From NCBI RefSeq assembly GCF_021325795.1, contig NZ_JAHPZX010000001.1, positions 868,001 to 932,000 on the forward strand: DNA of 64,000 bases, in the 5' to 3' direction. A program made the position numbers and the translations under genes. The stretch's first letter is position 1. Every line of letters begins with the position of its first letter. Below, one piece after another: positions 35,198-45,289 of the stretch. The DNA is from Bordetella sp. LUAb4 (GTDB lineage Bacteria; Pseudomonadota; Gammaproteobacteria; Burkholderiales; Burkholderiaceae_B). The notes below the pieces were generated by a model. It made no database searches and had not been told where the DNA came from. It saw only the letters and a program-made list of their open reading frames with translations.

Positions 35198-36730
35198 TTA
35201 TTCCACACTTGCATTGACGAAACGGAAGCGGATATCCCCAGGGATCTCCGCACCCTTGACGCGGTTGTTCACACCCACGACGGTATCCAGCGCATACATG
35301 GGCAGATCCAGCGCCTGGTCCGCGACATACGCCGCCACCGCGCGCAGCGTCTTCTGCCGCTCATCGACGTCGTAGGTATTGCGCTGCGACTCCAGCATCG
35401 CGTCCAGCTTGGCGTCCTTGTCATAAGGATTCCACTTCTCGCCGGAGTGATACATCAGATAGGCGGTATTGTCGTAGTCATACGTCCAGCCGCCCCATTG
35501 GTTCTGCCACATCGCTCCGGTCTTGCCCTGCGGAATGATGTCATTGATCAACACCGGCGTTTCATACGGCTTGATGGTCACCTTCACGCCCACCGCCTGC
35601 ATATAGGCGGCCATGGCCTGCGCCACTTCACGGAACTGCGAATCGCTGCCGCGCACATCCAGCTGAACCGCCTCGCCGGGCTTGACGCCAGCCGCGGCCA
35701 GCAATTTCTTCGCCTCGGCGGGATTGAAGGGCAGCGGCTTGAGCGCCGGGTCGTAACCGAAGGACAAATCACCCTGGAAGCTGGCGATAGGCTTGGCCTT
35801 GCCCATCAGCAACTGCTTGATGATGGCATCGCGGTCCACGGCCATCGTCAAGGCGCGGCGCACCTCGCGCTTGGCGGTAATGCCATGCACGGTATCGAAG
35901 CGCACCACGATGGTGACCGGGCCGCTGGTGCTGACGATATGCGCGTTGGACGACTTCTCGATGGTGGCAACCAGGTTCAGGGGGATGACGGTGGCGATGT
36001 CCACCCGTCCGGCCTGCAGCTCCGCCACCTGCGTCGCGGGTTCGGCGATGAAGCGATACACCAGCTGGTCCAGCTTGGGTTTGCCACCCCAATAGTCATC
36101 GTTGCGTGCCAGCGTCAGGCTGACCTTGGGCTTGTAGTCGACGAATTTGAACGGGCCGGTGCCGACGGGATGCTCATTGAAATACGCATCCCCTTTCTCC
36201 TGGATGTACTTCGGCGGCACGATCATGGCGCCATAGCCCGCCAGCTTGGTCAGCAGCACGGGATCCGGCCGTTTCATGACGAAGTCGACCGTGTGCGGGT
36301 CGACCACGTCCACCTTGTCGATGGACGTGTAGTTGGAACGCTGCGGTCCCTTCACGCCTTCCTGGCTCAGCAGCCGATCGAAGGTGAACTTGACGGCATT
36401 GGCGTCGAACGGCTCACCGTTGTGGAACTTGACGCCGTCGCGCAGCTTGAAGCGGATGCGCGTGTTGTTGTCGAGGAATTCCCAGCTGGTCGCCAGCGCC
36501 GGCTGCAGCTTCATGTCCGCGCCGCGCATGGTCAGGCCGTCATAGATATTGCTGCCCACCGATCCCCACCACGTCACGAAAGTGTCGATCGGGTCCCAGC
36601 TACCGGCGTCCTGGGTGATGGCCACCGTCATGGTGCCGGCGGCATGCGCGCCCGACAGCGGCACCATTGCCCCGGCGCCCAGCGCCAGCGCCGCGCTCAT
36701 CGCGGCAGCGGTTTTTTTCAGGGAAAACAT
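35198..36730 (-). CDS. ABC substrate-binding protein, family 5 (peptide type)
   Basis: 510-residue periplasmic binding protein. Signal peptide (FSLKKTAAAMSAALALGAGA, ending near GAHAAGT), then the SBP_bac_5 fold (WEFLDNNTRIRFKLRDGVKF; DANAVKFTFDRLLSQ). GGAGG lies 5 bases before ATG 36730. It binds peptides, nickel chelates or other small ligands in this family; specificity unknown. It lies between the fused ATPase and the permeases. Confidence 0.94.
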   Translation of the reverse strand: MFSLKKTAAAMSAALALGAGAMVPLSGAHAAGTMTVAITQDAGSWDPIDTFVTWWGSVGSNIYDGLTMRGADMKLQPALATSWEFLDNNTRIRFKLRDGVKFHNGEPFDANAVKFTFDRLLSQEGVKGPQRSNYTSIDKVDVVDPHTVDFVMKRPDPVLLTKLAGYGAMIVPPKYIQEKGDAYFNEHPVGTGPFKFVDYKPKVSLTLARNDDYWGGKPKLDQLVYRFIAEPATQVAELQAGRVDIATVIPLNLVATIEKSSNAHIVSTSGPVTIVVRFDTVHGITAKREVRRALTMAVDRDAIIKQLLMGKAKPIASFQGDLSFGYDPALKPLPFNPAEAKKLLAAAGVKPGEAVQLDVRGSDSQFREVAQAMAAYMQAVGVKVTIKPYETPVLINDIIPQGKTGAMWQNQWGGWTYDYDNTAYLMYHSGEKWNPYDKDAKLDAMLESQRNTYDVDERQKTLRAVAAYVADQALDLPMYALDTVVGVNNRVKGAEIPGDIRFRFVNASVE

Positions 36731-36796
36731 GAATGCCTCCAAGGACAGAATCAATAAGGGAATAAGGCCAGGGGTGGGGTCACAGTGGCAATAACA

Positions 36797-38719
36797 TCAG
36801 CGGGCCACCAGATGGCCCGGCTCGACTTCGTCCAACATCAGAAGCGCCGGCTCGTCACCAACGCGCCGCACCGGGCTGGGGATTTCCCCGGACACCAGGC
36901 TGGTATCGATATGCCGGCCAGGCTCGGCTACCGGCACCGCCGCCAACAGCTTGCGTGTATAAGCATGGCGCGGCGCTTCGAATATGCGGCGCCGGCTACC
37001 CAGTTCGACGATCTGCCCCAGATACATCACCGCGACCCGATGGCTGACCCGCTCCACCACCGCCATGTCGTGGGTAATGAACAAATAGGACAGACCGTGT
37101 TCCTTCTGCAGATCCATCAGCAGATTCAGGATCTGCGCCTGGATGGACACGTCCAACGCCGACACCGATTCATCGGCAATGATCAGCCGCGGCTTGCAGG
37201 CCAGGGCGCGCGCGATGCACACGCGCTGACGCTGGCCGCCGGAAAACTCGTGCGGATAGCGCAAGGCATGCTCCGGCGCCAGCCCAACATGCTCGAGCAG
37301 CTCGGCGACACGCCGCTGGATCGCCGCCGGGCCATCCAGCAGGCCATGCGTGACGATAGGCTCGGCGATGCTGAAGCCCACGGTCTTGCGCGGGTCCAGC
37401 GACGCATAGGGATCCTGGAAGATGTACTGGATTTCCTGGCGCAGCCGCTGGCTGCCGGCGCGGTCCATGGCGAAGATATCGCGCCCATCGAAGCGCACCT
37501 CGCCCGACGTCGGCTCGACCAATTGCTGCAGGGTCTTGCCGATGGTCGACTTGCCACTGCCTGATTCGCCGACCAGCGCCAGGGTTTCACCAGGATAGAG
37601 ATCGAAGCTGACCCCCTCCACCGCATGCACACGATGGGTGGCGCGGCCCAGGAAGTTGCGCTTGACGTCGAACCGCGTGGTCAGGCCACGGACGCTGAGC
37701 AAAGGCTGGCGGTAGTCCGCCGTGTCCTGGTCATAGGCGGTGCCCATCTGGCGCAGCGTGTCGCCGTCCAGCAGCGTTTGCTGTGTGCGGCGCGGCAGGT
37801 CGGTTCCTGTCATGCTGCCCAAGCGCGGCACGGCCGCCAGCAGCGCCTGGGTATAAGCGTGCCTGGGCGCCTCGAAAATCTGCTTGACCGTCCCCTGCTC
37901 CACCTTCTTGCCGCGCAGCATGACGACCACTTCGTCGGCCATTTCCGCCACCACCCCCATATCGTGCGTAATGAACAAGACCGCGGTACCCAGGTCGCGC
38001 TGCAGCTCGCGAATGATGTTGAGGATCTGCGCCTGGATCGTCACGTCCAGCGCGGTGGTGGGCTCATCGGCGATCAGCAGGCGGGGCTGGCAGGACAGCG
38101 CCATGGCGATCATGACGCGCTGGCGCATGCCACCGGACAACTGATGCGGATAGCGATCGAGCATCTGCTCCGCATCCGGCAGGCGCACTTTTTCCAGCAA
38201 GGCCTGCGCGGCCTTGCGCGCCGCCGCCGGTGCCAGCCGCTGATGCAGCACGATGGCTTCCTGGATCTGGTCGCCCACCGTGTAGACGGGATTCAGCGAC
38301 GTCATCGGTTCCTGGAAGATCATGGCGATATCGTTGCCCCGCAAGGCCCGCATCTGGTCTTCGGACACCTGGGTCAGATCCACCGCCTGGCCTTCCTTGT
38401 CGCGCAACACGATGCTGCCGGCGCTGACACGCCCGCCCGTATAGCGGGTCAGGCCCATGATGGCCAGGGAGGTAACGGACTTGCCCGAACCCGACTCGCC
38501 CACGATAGCCAGTGTCTGGCCGGGGCGCACATCGAAGTCGAGACTATCGACGGCGCGCACAGGACCGGAGTCGGAGGAAAAATCCACGGTAACCCCTCGC
38601 AGCGACAGCAGGATATCGGCGGAAGGCGGGGCGGTGATGCGCTTAGACAAGGAGGAAATTTGCAAATGTGATTCTGGATGAATCGGGTGATTCTCGATGG
38701 TGCCACCCCCTCGGCGCAT
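36797..38719 (-). CDS. Fused two-domain ABC ATPase (DppD-DppF / GsiA type)
   Basis: 640 residues with two complete nucleotide-binding domains: Walker A GESGSGKS twice (near residues 74 and 387), signatures LSGGMRQR and FSGGQRQR, and Walker [13 protein letters not shown] and [12 protein letters not shown]. Each domain ends with the oligopeptide C-terminal region ([22 protein letters not shown]). It powers the DppB/DppC permeases downstream. The second Walker B has ES in place of EP, tolerated in this family. Start ATG 38719 with AAGGG 9 bases upstream, 12 bp after the LysR gene. Confidence 0.94.
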   Translation of the reverse strand: MRRGGGTIENHPIHPESHLQISSLSKRITAPPSADILLSLRGVTVDFSSDSGPVRAVDSLDFDVRPGQTLAIVGESGSGKSVTSLAIMGLTRYTGGRVSAGSIVLRDKEGQAVDLTQVSEDQMRALRGNDIAMIFQEPMTSLNPVYTVGDQIQEAIVLHQRLAPAAARKAAQALLEKVRLPDAEQMLDRYPHQLSGGMRQRVMIAMALSCQPRLLIADEPTTALDVTIQAQILNIIRELQRDLGTAVLFITHDMGVVAEMADEVVVMLRGKKVEQGTVKQIFEAPRHAYTQALLAAVPRLGSMTGTDLPRRTQQTLLDGDTLRQMGTAYDQDTADYRQPLLSVRGLTTRFDVKRNFLGRATHRVHAVEGVSFDLYPGETLALVGESGSGKSTIGKTLQQLVEPTSGEVRFDGRDIFAMDRAGSQRLRQEIQYIFQDPYASLDPRKTVGFSIAEPIVTHGLLDGPAAIQRRVAELLEHVGLAPEHALRYPHEFSGGQRQRVCIARALACKPRLIIADESVSALDVSIQAQILNLLMDLQKEHGLSYLFITHDMAVVERVSHRVAVMYLGQIVELGSRRRIFEAPRHAYTRKLLAAVPVAEPGRHIDTSLVSGEIPSPVRRVGDEPALLMLDEVEPGHLVAR

Positions 38720-38731
38720 CCGTATAAACCC

Positions 38732-39634
38732 TTATGGCCACACCTCATCCACACAGGACAGGAAGGCGCGCACCAGCCGTGTGCTCGGGGTATTCGCGGG
38801 CCGCAGCACATAGCTGTTGAATTCGATCGCCGGCTCGAAGGGGATCGCCTTGATTCCCGCCATTTTCATGCCGGTCCCTTTCATGCCTGGCGTCGTCATG
38901 CTGCGGCTGACGATGGGATTGACGATCCCGACCCCCAGCCCCAGGCCCACCATGCGGCAGATGGTGGTCGCGTAGGGCGTCTCTATGGTCAGCTCGCGGT
39001 CGTCCGACTCGAAGGCCGCGTCAGTGGCCAGCCGCGTGGAGCTGCCATGCGGCAGGGAAATGAAGCGTTCGCCGGCGAGATCCTTGGCCTGGATCAGCCG
39101 CTTGCGGGCCAGGCGGTGGGCGCTGGGCACGACGCAGACACCCCGCTCCTTGCGCAACAAGGCGGTCTCGATACCCGGGATATCGGACAGGAAAGACACC
39201 AGGCCCACATCGCAGTACCGCATGGCGGTCCATTGCGCGACGGCGGACGACCCGCTGGTATGTATCACCACGGGCACCTTGGGATAGCGTTCCGTGAAAA
39301 GACGCATCGCCTCGGGGATGATGCTCATGGCGATCGACGTCACCGCGCCTACCCGCAAGCTACCCGTGCCGGATTGGCGTATCGAGCGGGCCGACTCCGA
39401 CAGGCTGTCCAGGCCGACGAAGGCGCGTTCGACTTCGCGTAACAAAGCCTCGGCTTCGACGGTGGGAAAGATGCGCCCGGCGACTCGCTCGAACAGGGCG
39501 AAGCCGACCTCCTTTTCCAACTGCGAAATCACCCGGGTGACATTGGGCTGCGAGGTATGCAGCTGACTCGCCGCCAGCGTCATCGAGCGCGTCAGCATGA
39601 CCGCGCGGAAGGTTTCTATCTGCTTGAAATTCAT
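38732..39634 (-). CDS. LysR-family transcriptional regulator
   Basis: 300 residues. The N-terminal winged helix (MNFKQIETFRAVMLTRSMT, then AASQLHTSQPNVTRVISQLE) is followed by a LysR effector domain. ATG 39634 rather than the longer start at 39676, by family comparison. It is divergent from the ArgH-like lyase and just upstream of the ABC operon, so it probably controls both in response to the substrate. Two domain-swapped effector loops are normal; no truncation is seen. Confidence 0.93.
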   Translation of the reverse strand: MNFKQIETFRAVMLTRSMTLAASQLHTSQPNVTRVISQLEKEVGFALFERVAGRIFPTVEAEALLREVERAFVGLDSLSESARSIRQSGTGSLRVGAVTSIAMSIIPEAMRLFTERYPKVPVVIHTSGSSAVAQWTAMRYCDVGLVSFLSDIPGIETALLRKERGVCVVPSAHRLARKRLIQAKDLAGERFISLPHGSSTRLATDAAFESDDRELTIETPYATTICRMVGLGLGVGIVNPIVSRSMTTPGMKGTGMKMAGIKAIPFEPAIEFNSYVLRPANTPSTRLVRAFLSCVDEVWP

Positions 39635-39647
39635 GCGCGCGGCGCTT

Positions 39648-39665
39648 CGGAAACGTTTGTTTCCG
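39648..39665. promoter_or_regulatory. Palindrome in the LysR/lyase intergenic region
   Basis: CGGAAAC and GTTTCCG around a 4-base centre, 14 bp upstream of the LysR start. A candidate autoregulatory or other operator; not a canonical T-N11-A site. Confidence 0.35.
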
Positions 39666-39764
39666 AGCCATATCAAGAATGTATCGATGCGCCAAGATAA
39701 CTGATTTGACGTTACTGGGGGGCATTTTCATACTGGTCCGCAGACGTTTCAACGGAGCAGAAAA

Positions 39765-41273
39765 ATGGAATCCAAGGTCAGCCGGCGCCTCAAAGAGGCC
39801 ATCGCACCCGAGGTGCGCGAGTACATCTTCGTGCCTCGCCTCGCGCGCGAATTTCACACCAACTTCGTCCACCTGACGAGCATCAACCAGGCACATCTGC
39901 TCATGCTGCACAGCGCCGGCCTGATGGACACGGCCACGGCCGCGACCCTGGCCCGCGCGCTACTGCGCATGGAAGAAGAAGGGCCGGACGCCGTCGAGCT
40001 GGACGCCGGCCGCGAAGAGGCCTACTTCAACTACGAAGCGCGCCTGATGGAGATCGCCGGCCGCGACGCGGGTGGCCGCCTGCACATGGCGCGCAGCCGC
40101 AATGACATGGGCGCCACGGTCGACCGCATGAAAGCGCGTACCAAAGTCCTGGAATTGATCGATGCCATGGCGGCCGTGCATGACGCCGCCCTGACGCGGG
40201 CCCGCGAACACGCGGATGTGGTCATGCCGGGCTACACCCATCTGCAACCGGCCCAGCCCATCACCTACGGCTACTACCTCACCGCCGTGGCCGAGACCAT
40301 CCTGCGCGACATCGACCGCTTGAACCTGGGCCTGCGCCGCCTGGATGCCTGCCCCTTGGGCGCGGGCGCCCTGGCCGGCACCGCCTTCCCCATCGATCGC
40401 GACGCCACCTCGGCCTGGCTGGGTTTCAGCGCGCCCGTGCCCAACGCCCTGGACGCGGTCGGCTCGCGTGACTTCGCCCTGGAAATCCTGTCCTCGATCG
40501 CCATTGCCGCCGTCACCTGGAGCCGGGTGGCCCAGGACTATTACGTCTGGTCGACGCCCGAGTTCGGCCTGATCGAATTCCCGGACAGCGTCGCCAGTAC
40601 GTCAAGCATCATGCCGCAGAAGAAGAACCCCGCGGTGCTCGAGCATCTCAAAGGCAAGGCGGGGCATATGCTGGGGCTGTTGACGGCGTCCATGGCCACC
40701 ATCAAGGGCACCAACTTCACGCACACCGGCGACGGCAGCCGCGAAAGCATGCGCAGCTTCTATGAAGCCGCGGACGAAACCAAGCGCTGCCTGGCCTTGC
40801 TGCGCCTCATCGTCGATCGCGCGCAACCGCGCTCGCAGACCATGATGGCGCAGGCACGCGGCAATTTCTCCACCGCCACCGACTTGGCCGACGCACTGGT
40901 GCGCGAGGCTGGCATGTCCTTTCGCGACGCGCACCATGTCGTCGGCGCGGTCGTGCGCAGCGCGCTGGACCAGGGCATGACGGCCGACCGGATAGACGTC
41001 GCCCTGATCGACGCGGCCTGCCGCGAAGAACTGGGCCGCCCGGCGGGCCTGAGCGCCGCGACCGTCGCGGATTGCCTTGATCCGGTGCGCAACGTCGCTA
41101 CGCGCAAGGTCCTCGGTGGCCCGGCGCACGCGCGCGTCATTGAAAGCGTGGAGCGGCAGGCACGAATCCGCGCGCGCCTGCTGGACGACACGCAGGCTTG
41201 CCGGCGCCGCATCGCCGACGCCGCGGCGACGCTCACTCAGCAAACACGGGCGTTGGCCGCGGCCGGACATTGA
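39765..41273 (+). CDS. Argininosuccinate lyase-like fumarase/aspartase superfamily enzyme
   Basis: 502 residues. Three superfamily regions are present: MARSRND near 108-114, PGYTHLQPAQP near 155 (His acid) and TSSIMPQKKNP near 279-289 (catalytic Ser loop). The loop reads STSSIM where true ArgH has TGSSLM. The superfamily eliminates fumarate from N-succinyl compounds. Context (LysR, peptide-type ABC transporter, M14 peptidase, Bug protein) suggests a catabolic lyase of the EDDS-lyase kind rather than the arginine-biosynthetic enzyme; this is inference. GGAG lies 7 bases before ATG 39765. Confidence 0.85.
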   Translation: MESKVSRRLKEAIAPEVREYIFVPRLAREFHTNFVHLTSINQAHLLMLHSAGLMDTATAATLARALLRMEEEGPDAVELDAGREEAYFNYEARLMEIAGRDAGGRLHMARSRNDMGATVDRMKARTKVLELIDAMAAVHDAALTRAREHADVVMPGYTHLQPAQPITYGYYLTAVAETILRDIDRLNLGLRRLDACPLGAGALAGTAFPIDRDATSAWLGFSAPVPNALDAVGSRDFALEILSSIAIAAVTWSRVAQDYYVWSTPEFGLIEFPDSVASTSSIMPQKKNPAVLEHLKGKAGHMLGLLTASMATIKGTNFTHTGDGSRESMRSFYEAADETKRCLALLRLIVDRAQPRSQTMMAQARGNFSTATDLADALVREAGMSFRDAHHVVGAVVRSALDQGMTADRIDVALIDAACREELGRPAGLSAATVADCLDPVRNVATRKVLGGPAHARVIESVERQARIRARLLDDTQACRRRIADAAATLTQQTRALAAAGH

Positions 41274-41379
41274 ACGAAGCGTGGGCCGCGACGATACACG
41301 CGGCGGACGAATAGCAAACGGGCACGTGCCACCGACTGCCGGGGCAGGGATGCCGCAAGATTCCAAGGGGAAATACACC

Positions 41380-42357
41380 ATGAACATCCTACGTCGACTC
41401 ATCCTGGGCGCCACGCTGACGTTGGCGCTCCCGCTCCCGCTGCTGGCTGCCGCGGCGGAGTCCTATCCCAGCAAGCCCATCCGTCTCATCGTGCCTTTCG
41501 CGCCGGGAGGCAGCGTCAACCTGATGGGCCGCTTGCTGGCCGACAACCTGTCGCAGCGCCTGGGCCAGCAAGTGATCGTGGAAAATCGCGCTGGGGCGGG
41601 TGGCCTGATCGGCGCCGAACTGGTGGCCAACTCGGCACCGGACGGCTATACCCTGCTGCTGGCGACTATGGGCGCGCAGTCCATTCTGCCCTTCCTGACC
41701 AAGCAATTGCGCTTCGACCCCAAGACCGCCTTTACGCCCATAGGCGAATTCGCCAGCCTGCCCAATGTGCTGGTCACGGCGCCCGACTTGCCGGTAAACA
41801 ACCTGGCCGAACTCACCGCTTACGCCAAAGCGCATCCCGGCGAGTTGAGCATGGCATCGGCGGGCATCGGCTCGGTCAATCAGATGGTCGGCGAATTGTT
41901 CATGCTCAAGACCGGCACTCGGTTCACCCACGTTCCTTACAAGGGCGTCGGCCCCGCCATGGTCGATCTGCTGGGAGGCCGCGTGCAGATCCTCTTCGCC
42001 AATGTGCCCGGCGTCGCCGCCCAAGTGAAGGAAGGCAAACTCAAGGCCTTGGGCATCGCCGGCGGGAAGCGCGCCGCGATGCTTCCCGACGTTCCCACGA
42101 TGAAGGAAGCGGGCACGTGCGACTGCGTGGTGGAATCCTGGTACGGCCTGATGGGACCGGCCGGCATGCCCGCCGACCTGGTGGACCGCTTGTCACGCGA
42201 ACTACGGGACGTGGTCGCCACGCCCGCCATGCGGCACATGCTGGCCGAGCAAGGCGCCGAACCCATCCAGGGCACCCCGGCGCAGTTCGCCGCCCTCATC
42301 GACACGGAGTCCAAACGCTGGTCCGAGTTGATCAAGGAGGCCAAGCTGGCGGAATAA
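41380..42357 (+). CDS. Bug-family periplasmic solute-binding protein (TctC-like)
   Basis: 325 residues. Signal peptide (MNILRRLILGATLTLALPLP, ending LLAAAAE), then the Bug fold: YPSKPIRLIVPFAPGG, VENRAGAGGLIGAELVA, PDGYTLLLA and GTRFTHVPYKG. Bug proteins bind carboxylates and amide compounds, and many in Bordetella act without a linked TctAB permease, as here. GGGG lies 9 bases before ATG 41380. It is downstream of the lyase, probably co-transcribed (106 bp gap), so the ligand may be the lyase substrate or a relative. Confidence 0.93.
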   Translation: MNILRRLILGATLTLALPLPLLAAAAESYPSKPIRLIVPFAPGGSVNLMGRLLADNLSQRLGQQVIVENRAGAGGLIGAELVANSAPDGYTLLLATMGAQSILPFLTKQLRFDPKTAFTPIGEFASLPNVLVTAPDLPVNNLAELTAYAKAHPGELSMASAGIGSVNQMVGELFMLKTGTRFTHVPYKGVGPAMVDLLGGRVQILFANVPGVAAQVKEGKLKALGIAGGKRAAMLPDVPTMKEAGTCDCVVESWYGLMGPAGMPADLVDRLSRELRDVVATPAMRHMLAEQGAEPIQGTPAQFAALIDTESKRWSELIKEAKLAE

Positions 42358-42396
42358 GCGCCATGCACGAGCGCTGCCGTCGCAGCGGCGCCAGAA

Positions 42397-42429
42397 GATA
42401 AGCCCCGAGCCTATGCGTCGGGGCTTATC
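42397..42429. terminator. Hairpin between the Bug gene and spoVR
   Basis: Twelve-base stem GATAAGCCCCGA with TCGGGGCTTATC between two convergent genes. It lacks a long T-run, so a factor-assisted or bidirectional stop is likely. Confidence 0.55.
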
Positions 42430-42463
42430 CCATTGCGTGGCGCTCCTACCGCAACACGGCAAC

Positions 42464-44020
42464 TTACGGCGTCACTTCCCGGTACGACATCCGCTCGCCG
42501 CTACTGTCGGTTTCCTCCAGGCGTACCTTGAACCCCCACAGGCGTCCGAGGTGCTTGAGCACTTCCTCCGCATCCTCGGCCACCAGCGGCCGGCCGCGCG
42601 TTTGCAGATGGCGCAGCACCAGGGAACGGTCCGTTTCGCGGTTATAGCGCAGCACCTGGATATCCGGCACCTGATTGTCGCGGTTGTGCTGTTCGGCAAG
42701 CAGCTTGCGCAAGCGCCGATAGCCTTCGTCGTCATGGATGGCCGCCACCTCCAACTTGGGATTGGACGCGTGGTCGGCAATAGCGAAGAAGCGGAAATCC
42801 CGCATCAACTTGGGCGAGAGGTATTGCGAGATGAAGGACTCGTCCTTGAAGTTGCGCATGGCGAAGTCCAGCGTCTTCAGCCAATCCCCACCCGCGATGT
42901 CCGGGAACCAGCGCCTGTCCTCCTCGGTCGGGTGTTCGCAGATACGGCGAATGTCCGACATCATGGCGAAGCCCAGCGCGTAGGGATTGATGCCGCCGTA
43001 GCCACGCTGATCGAAACCCCGCTGGCTGACCACGTTGGTGTGGCTCTGCAGGAACTCGATCATGAAGCCATCGGTCACCAAGCCCTTCTCATGCATACGG
43101 TTCAGGATGGTGTAGTGCCAGAACGTGGCCCAGCCCTCGTTCATGACCTTGGTCTGCATCTGCGGGTAGTAGTACTGCGCGATCTTGCGCACGATACGCA
43201 CCAATTCCCGCTGCCATGTCTGCAACTTGGGGGAGTGCTTCTCGATGAAATAGAGAACGTTCTCCTCCGGCTCCGCCGGAAAAACGCTTTGGCGGTCCTT
43301 CTCCTGCTCTTCCGACTTCGGCACCGTGCGCCACAGATCGTTGAACTGCAGCCGCTGGTATTCTTCGCGGTCCGCCACACGCTGCAGCTCTGCCTTGTAG
43401 GACACCGGCGCGGGCCGCTTGTAGCGATCCACCCCGTGAGAAGACAGCGCATGGCAGGAATCGAGGATTTCCTCTACCGCGTCGATGCCGTAGCGCTCTT
43501 CGCATGCCATCACGTATTTGCGCGCGAACACCAGATAGTCGACCACGCCCTCGGCGTCGGTCCACTGGCGAAACAGGTAGTTGCCCTTGAAGAAAGAGTT
43601 GTGGCCGTAGCAGGCATGGGCGATCACCAGGGCCTGCATCGCCATGGAATTTTCTTCCATGAGATAGGCGATGCAGGGGTCGGAGTTGATGACGATCTCA
43701 TAAGCCAGGCCCTGCGCGCCTTTGCGATAGGCCTGCTCATTGACGATGAAATCCTTGCCGTAGGACCAGTGCGCATAGCCGACCGGCAGGCCGGCCGAGG
43801 CATAGGCATCGAGCATCTGCTCGGACGTGATGACCTCGATCTGGTTCGGATAGGTATCCAGCTTGAACTCCGCCGCGATCTTGGCGATGGCCTCGTCGTA
43901 GCGTTGCAGCAGCTCGAACGTCCATTCCGACGTGGTCGAGAGAGGCCCTTCGCGGGGCGTGCCGCCGCCCGGCGGGTCGCCGGCATTGGGCGCTTCCAGC
44001 GCATTCAGGATGGCGTTCAT
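42464..44020 (-). CDS. SpoVR family protein (YcgB-like)
   Basis: 518 residues, cytoplasmic. SpoVR opening WTFELLQRYDEAIAKIAAEF, then the conserved YANWSYGKDF-type motif (here AHWSYGKDF), NSDPCIAYLMEENSMAMQALVIAHACYGHNSFFKGNY, and HPTEEDRRWFPDIAG. Long known from spore cortex formation in Bacillus; in proteobacteria it belongs to the prkA-yeaH-ycgB stationary-phase or stress operon. Its start overlaps the stop of the yeaH gene by 4 bases. Confidence 0.94.
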   Translation of the reverse strand: MNAILNALEAPNAGDPPGGGTPREGPLSTTSEWTFELLQRYDEAIAKIAAEFKLDTYPNQIEVITSEQMLDAYASAGLPVGYAHWSYGKDFIVNEQAYRKGAQGLAYEIVINSDPCIAYLMEENSMAMQALVIAHACYGHNSFFKGNYLFRQWTDAEGVVDYLVFARKYVMACEERYGIDAVEEILDSCHALSSHGVDRYKRPAPVSYKAELQRVADREEYQRLQFNDLWRTVPKSEEQEKDRQSVFPAEPEENVLYFIEKHSPKLQTWQRELVRIVRKIAQYYYPQMQTKVMNEGWATFWHYTILNRMHEKGLVTDGFMIEFLQSHTNVVSQRGFDQRGYGGINPYALGFAMMSDIRRICEHPTEEDRRWFPDIAGGDWLKTLDFAMRNFKDESFISQYLSPKLMRDFRFFAIADHASNPKLEVAAIHDDEGYRRLRKLLAEQHNRDNQVPDIQVLRYNRETDRSLVLRHLQTRGRPLVAEDAEEVLKHLGRLWGFKVRLEETDSSGERMSYREVTP

Positions 44021-45279
44021 GCGGCCTCCTTGCGGAACAGCTCGTGAAAGACCGAGAAAATCTCAGAACGGTCGGATATGCGCCGCATGACGAAGTGCTC
44101 GGCCGGCTCGCGTTCGTATTCCGCCCACAGACTGCTCTTGCGCACGTCATGGATGTCGTGCAGCTCGATGTAGGCGAAATATCGCGTGGCCGGCAGCAAG
44201 TGCTCCGACAGGAAGCGCACACTGCGGCCGGCATCGGCGCCAAACGAATCGCCGTCGCTGGCCTGGGCCGCGTAGATATTCCAGGTTGAGGGCGAATAAC
44301 GCTTGGCGATGATGTCGTGCATCAGCTCCAACGCCGACAGCACTACCGTGCCCCCGCTCTTCGGGTCGTGGAAGAAGGTGTCCTCGTCCACCTCCTCGGC
44401 ATTGTCGGTGTGGCGGATGAAGACCAGATCGACATGCTCGTACTTGCGCGTCAGGAACAGGTACAGCAGCGTGAAGAAACGCTTCGCCATGTCCTTCTTG
44501 GTTTCGTCCATGGACCCCGAAACATCCATCAGGCAGAACATGACAGCGCGCGCCACCGGTACAGGGACCGACACGCGATTGCGGTAGCGCAGGTCGATCT
44601 CATCCAGGAAAGGCACCCGGGCCAGCCGGCCGCGCAGGCTTTCCACCTGTTCGCGGGCCGCCTGCACCAACTCGTCCGACGCCTTGTCGGCGAGCAGGGC
44701 TTCCAGTTCGTCCTCCGCCGCCGTCAGCTCCTGGCGCGCGCCCACGCTCAAGGCGATACGGCGCGACAAGGAAGCCTTCAACGTGCGATTGACGCTGAGC
44801 GAGCTGGGCGACCCGGTGGTGGTGTAACCGGCGCGCTGCCACTTCTTCTGGTTGACGTCACCCAGCTGGGTGCGGACCAGATGCGGCAGCTCCAGATCCT
44901 CGAAGAAGAAATTGAGGAACTCGGCGCGCGACAAGGTGAACGTGAACTGGTCCACCGAATCGCCCTCGCCCGGTTCGTTGCCGCCACCCTGGCCGGCCCC
45001 ACCCTGGGGCCGGTCTATGGTGTCGCCCGTCACGAACTCGCGATTGCCTGGGTGCACCATCTCCCGATCGCCCCCGGATCCATGACGGAACCGGGGTTCG
45101 GAGATGTCCCGGGTGGGAAGATTGATCTCCCCGCCCTGATCCATCTCTTCGATCGAGCGATCCCGAATCAGGTCTCGAACCGCTTTTCGTACCTGAGTCT
45201 TGTAGCGCCGAAGGAAACGTTCCCGATTGACGGCGCTCTTGTTGCGTCCATTGAGACGACGATCGATTAATGAGTTCAT
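44017..45279 (-). CDS. yeaH: YeaH/YhbH family protein (DUF444)
   Basis: 420 residues. Conserved N-terminus MNSLIDRRLNGRNKSAVNRE, Gly/Asp-rich middle, and a C-terminal von Willebrand-like domain with MIDAS motif DVSGSMDETKK near 250. It works with the PrkA kinase upstream and SpoVR downstream; the molecular role is unresolved. ATG 45279 (a longer frame from 45420 runs into prkA and has no ribosome site). 10 bp after prkA. Confidence 0.93.
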   Translation of the reverse strand: MNSLIDRRLNGRNKSAVNRERFLRRYKTQVRKAVRDLIRDRSIEEMDQGGEINLPTRDISEPRFRHGSGGDREMVHPGNREFVTGDTIDRPQGGAGQGGGNEPGEGDSVDQFTFTLSRAEFLNFFFEDLELPHLVRTQLGDVNQKKWQRAGYTTTGSPSSLSVNRTLKASLSRRIALSVGARQELTAAEDELEALLADKASDELVQAAREQVESLRGRLARVPFLDEIDLRYRNRVSVPVPVARAVMFCLMDVSGSMDETKKDMAKRFFTLLYLFLTRKYEHVDLVFIRHTDNAEEVDEDTFFHDPKSGGTVVLSALELMHDIIAKRYSPSTWNIYAAQASDGDSFGADAGRSVRFLSEHLLPATRYFAYIELHDIHDVRKSSLWAEYEREPAEHFVMRRISDRSEIFSVFHELFRKEAA

Positions 45280-45289
45280 AGCACCCCGC

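Noticed and set aside
35447-36757. 436-residue plus-strand ORF opposite the peptide-binding protein
   Set aside because: Antisense shadow; the minus-strand product is a complete family 5 binding protein with a good ribosome site.
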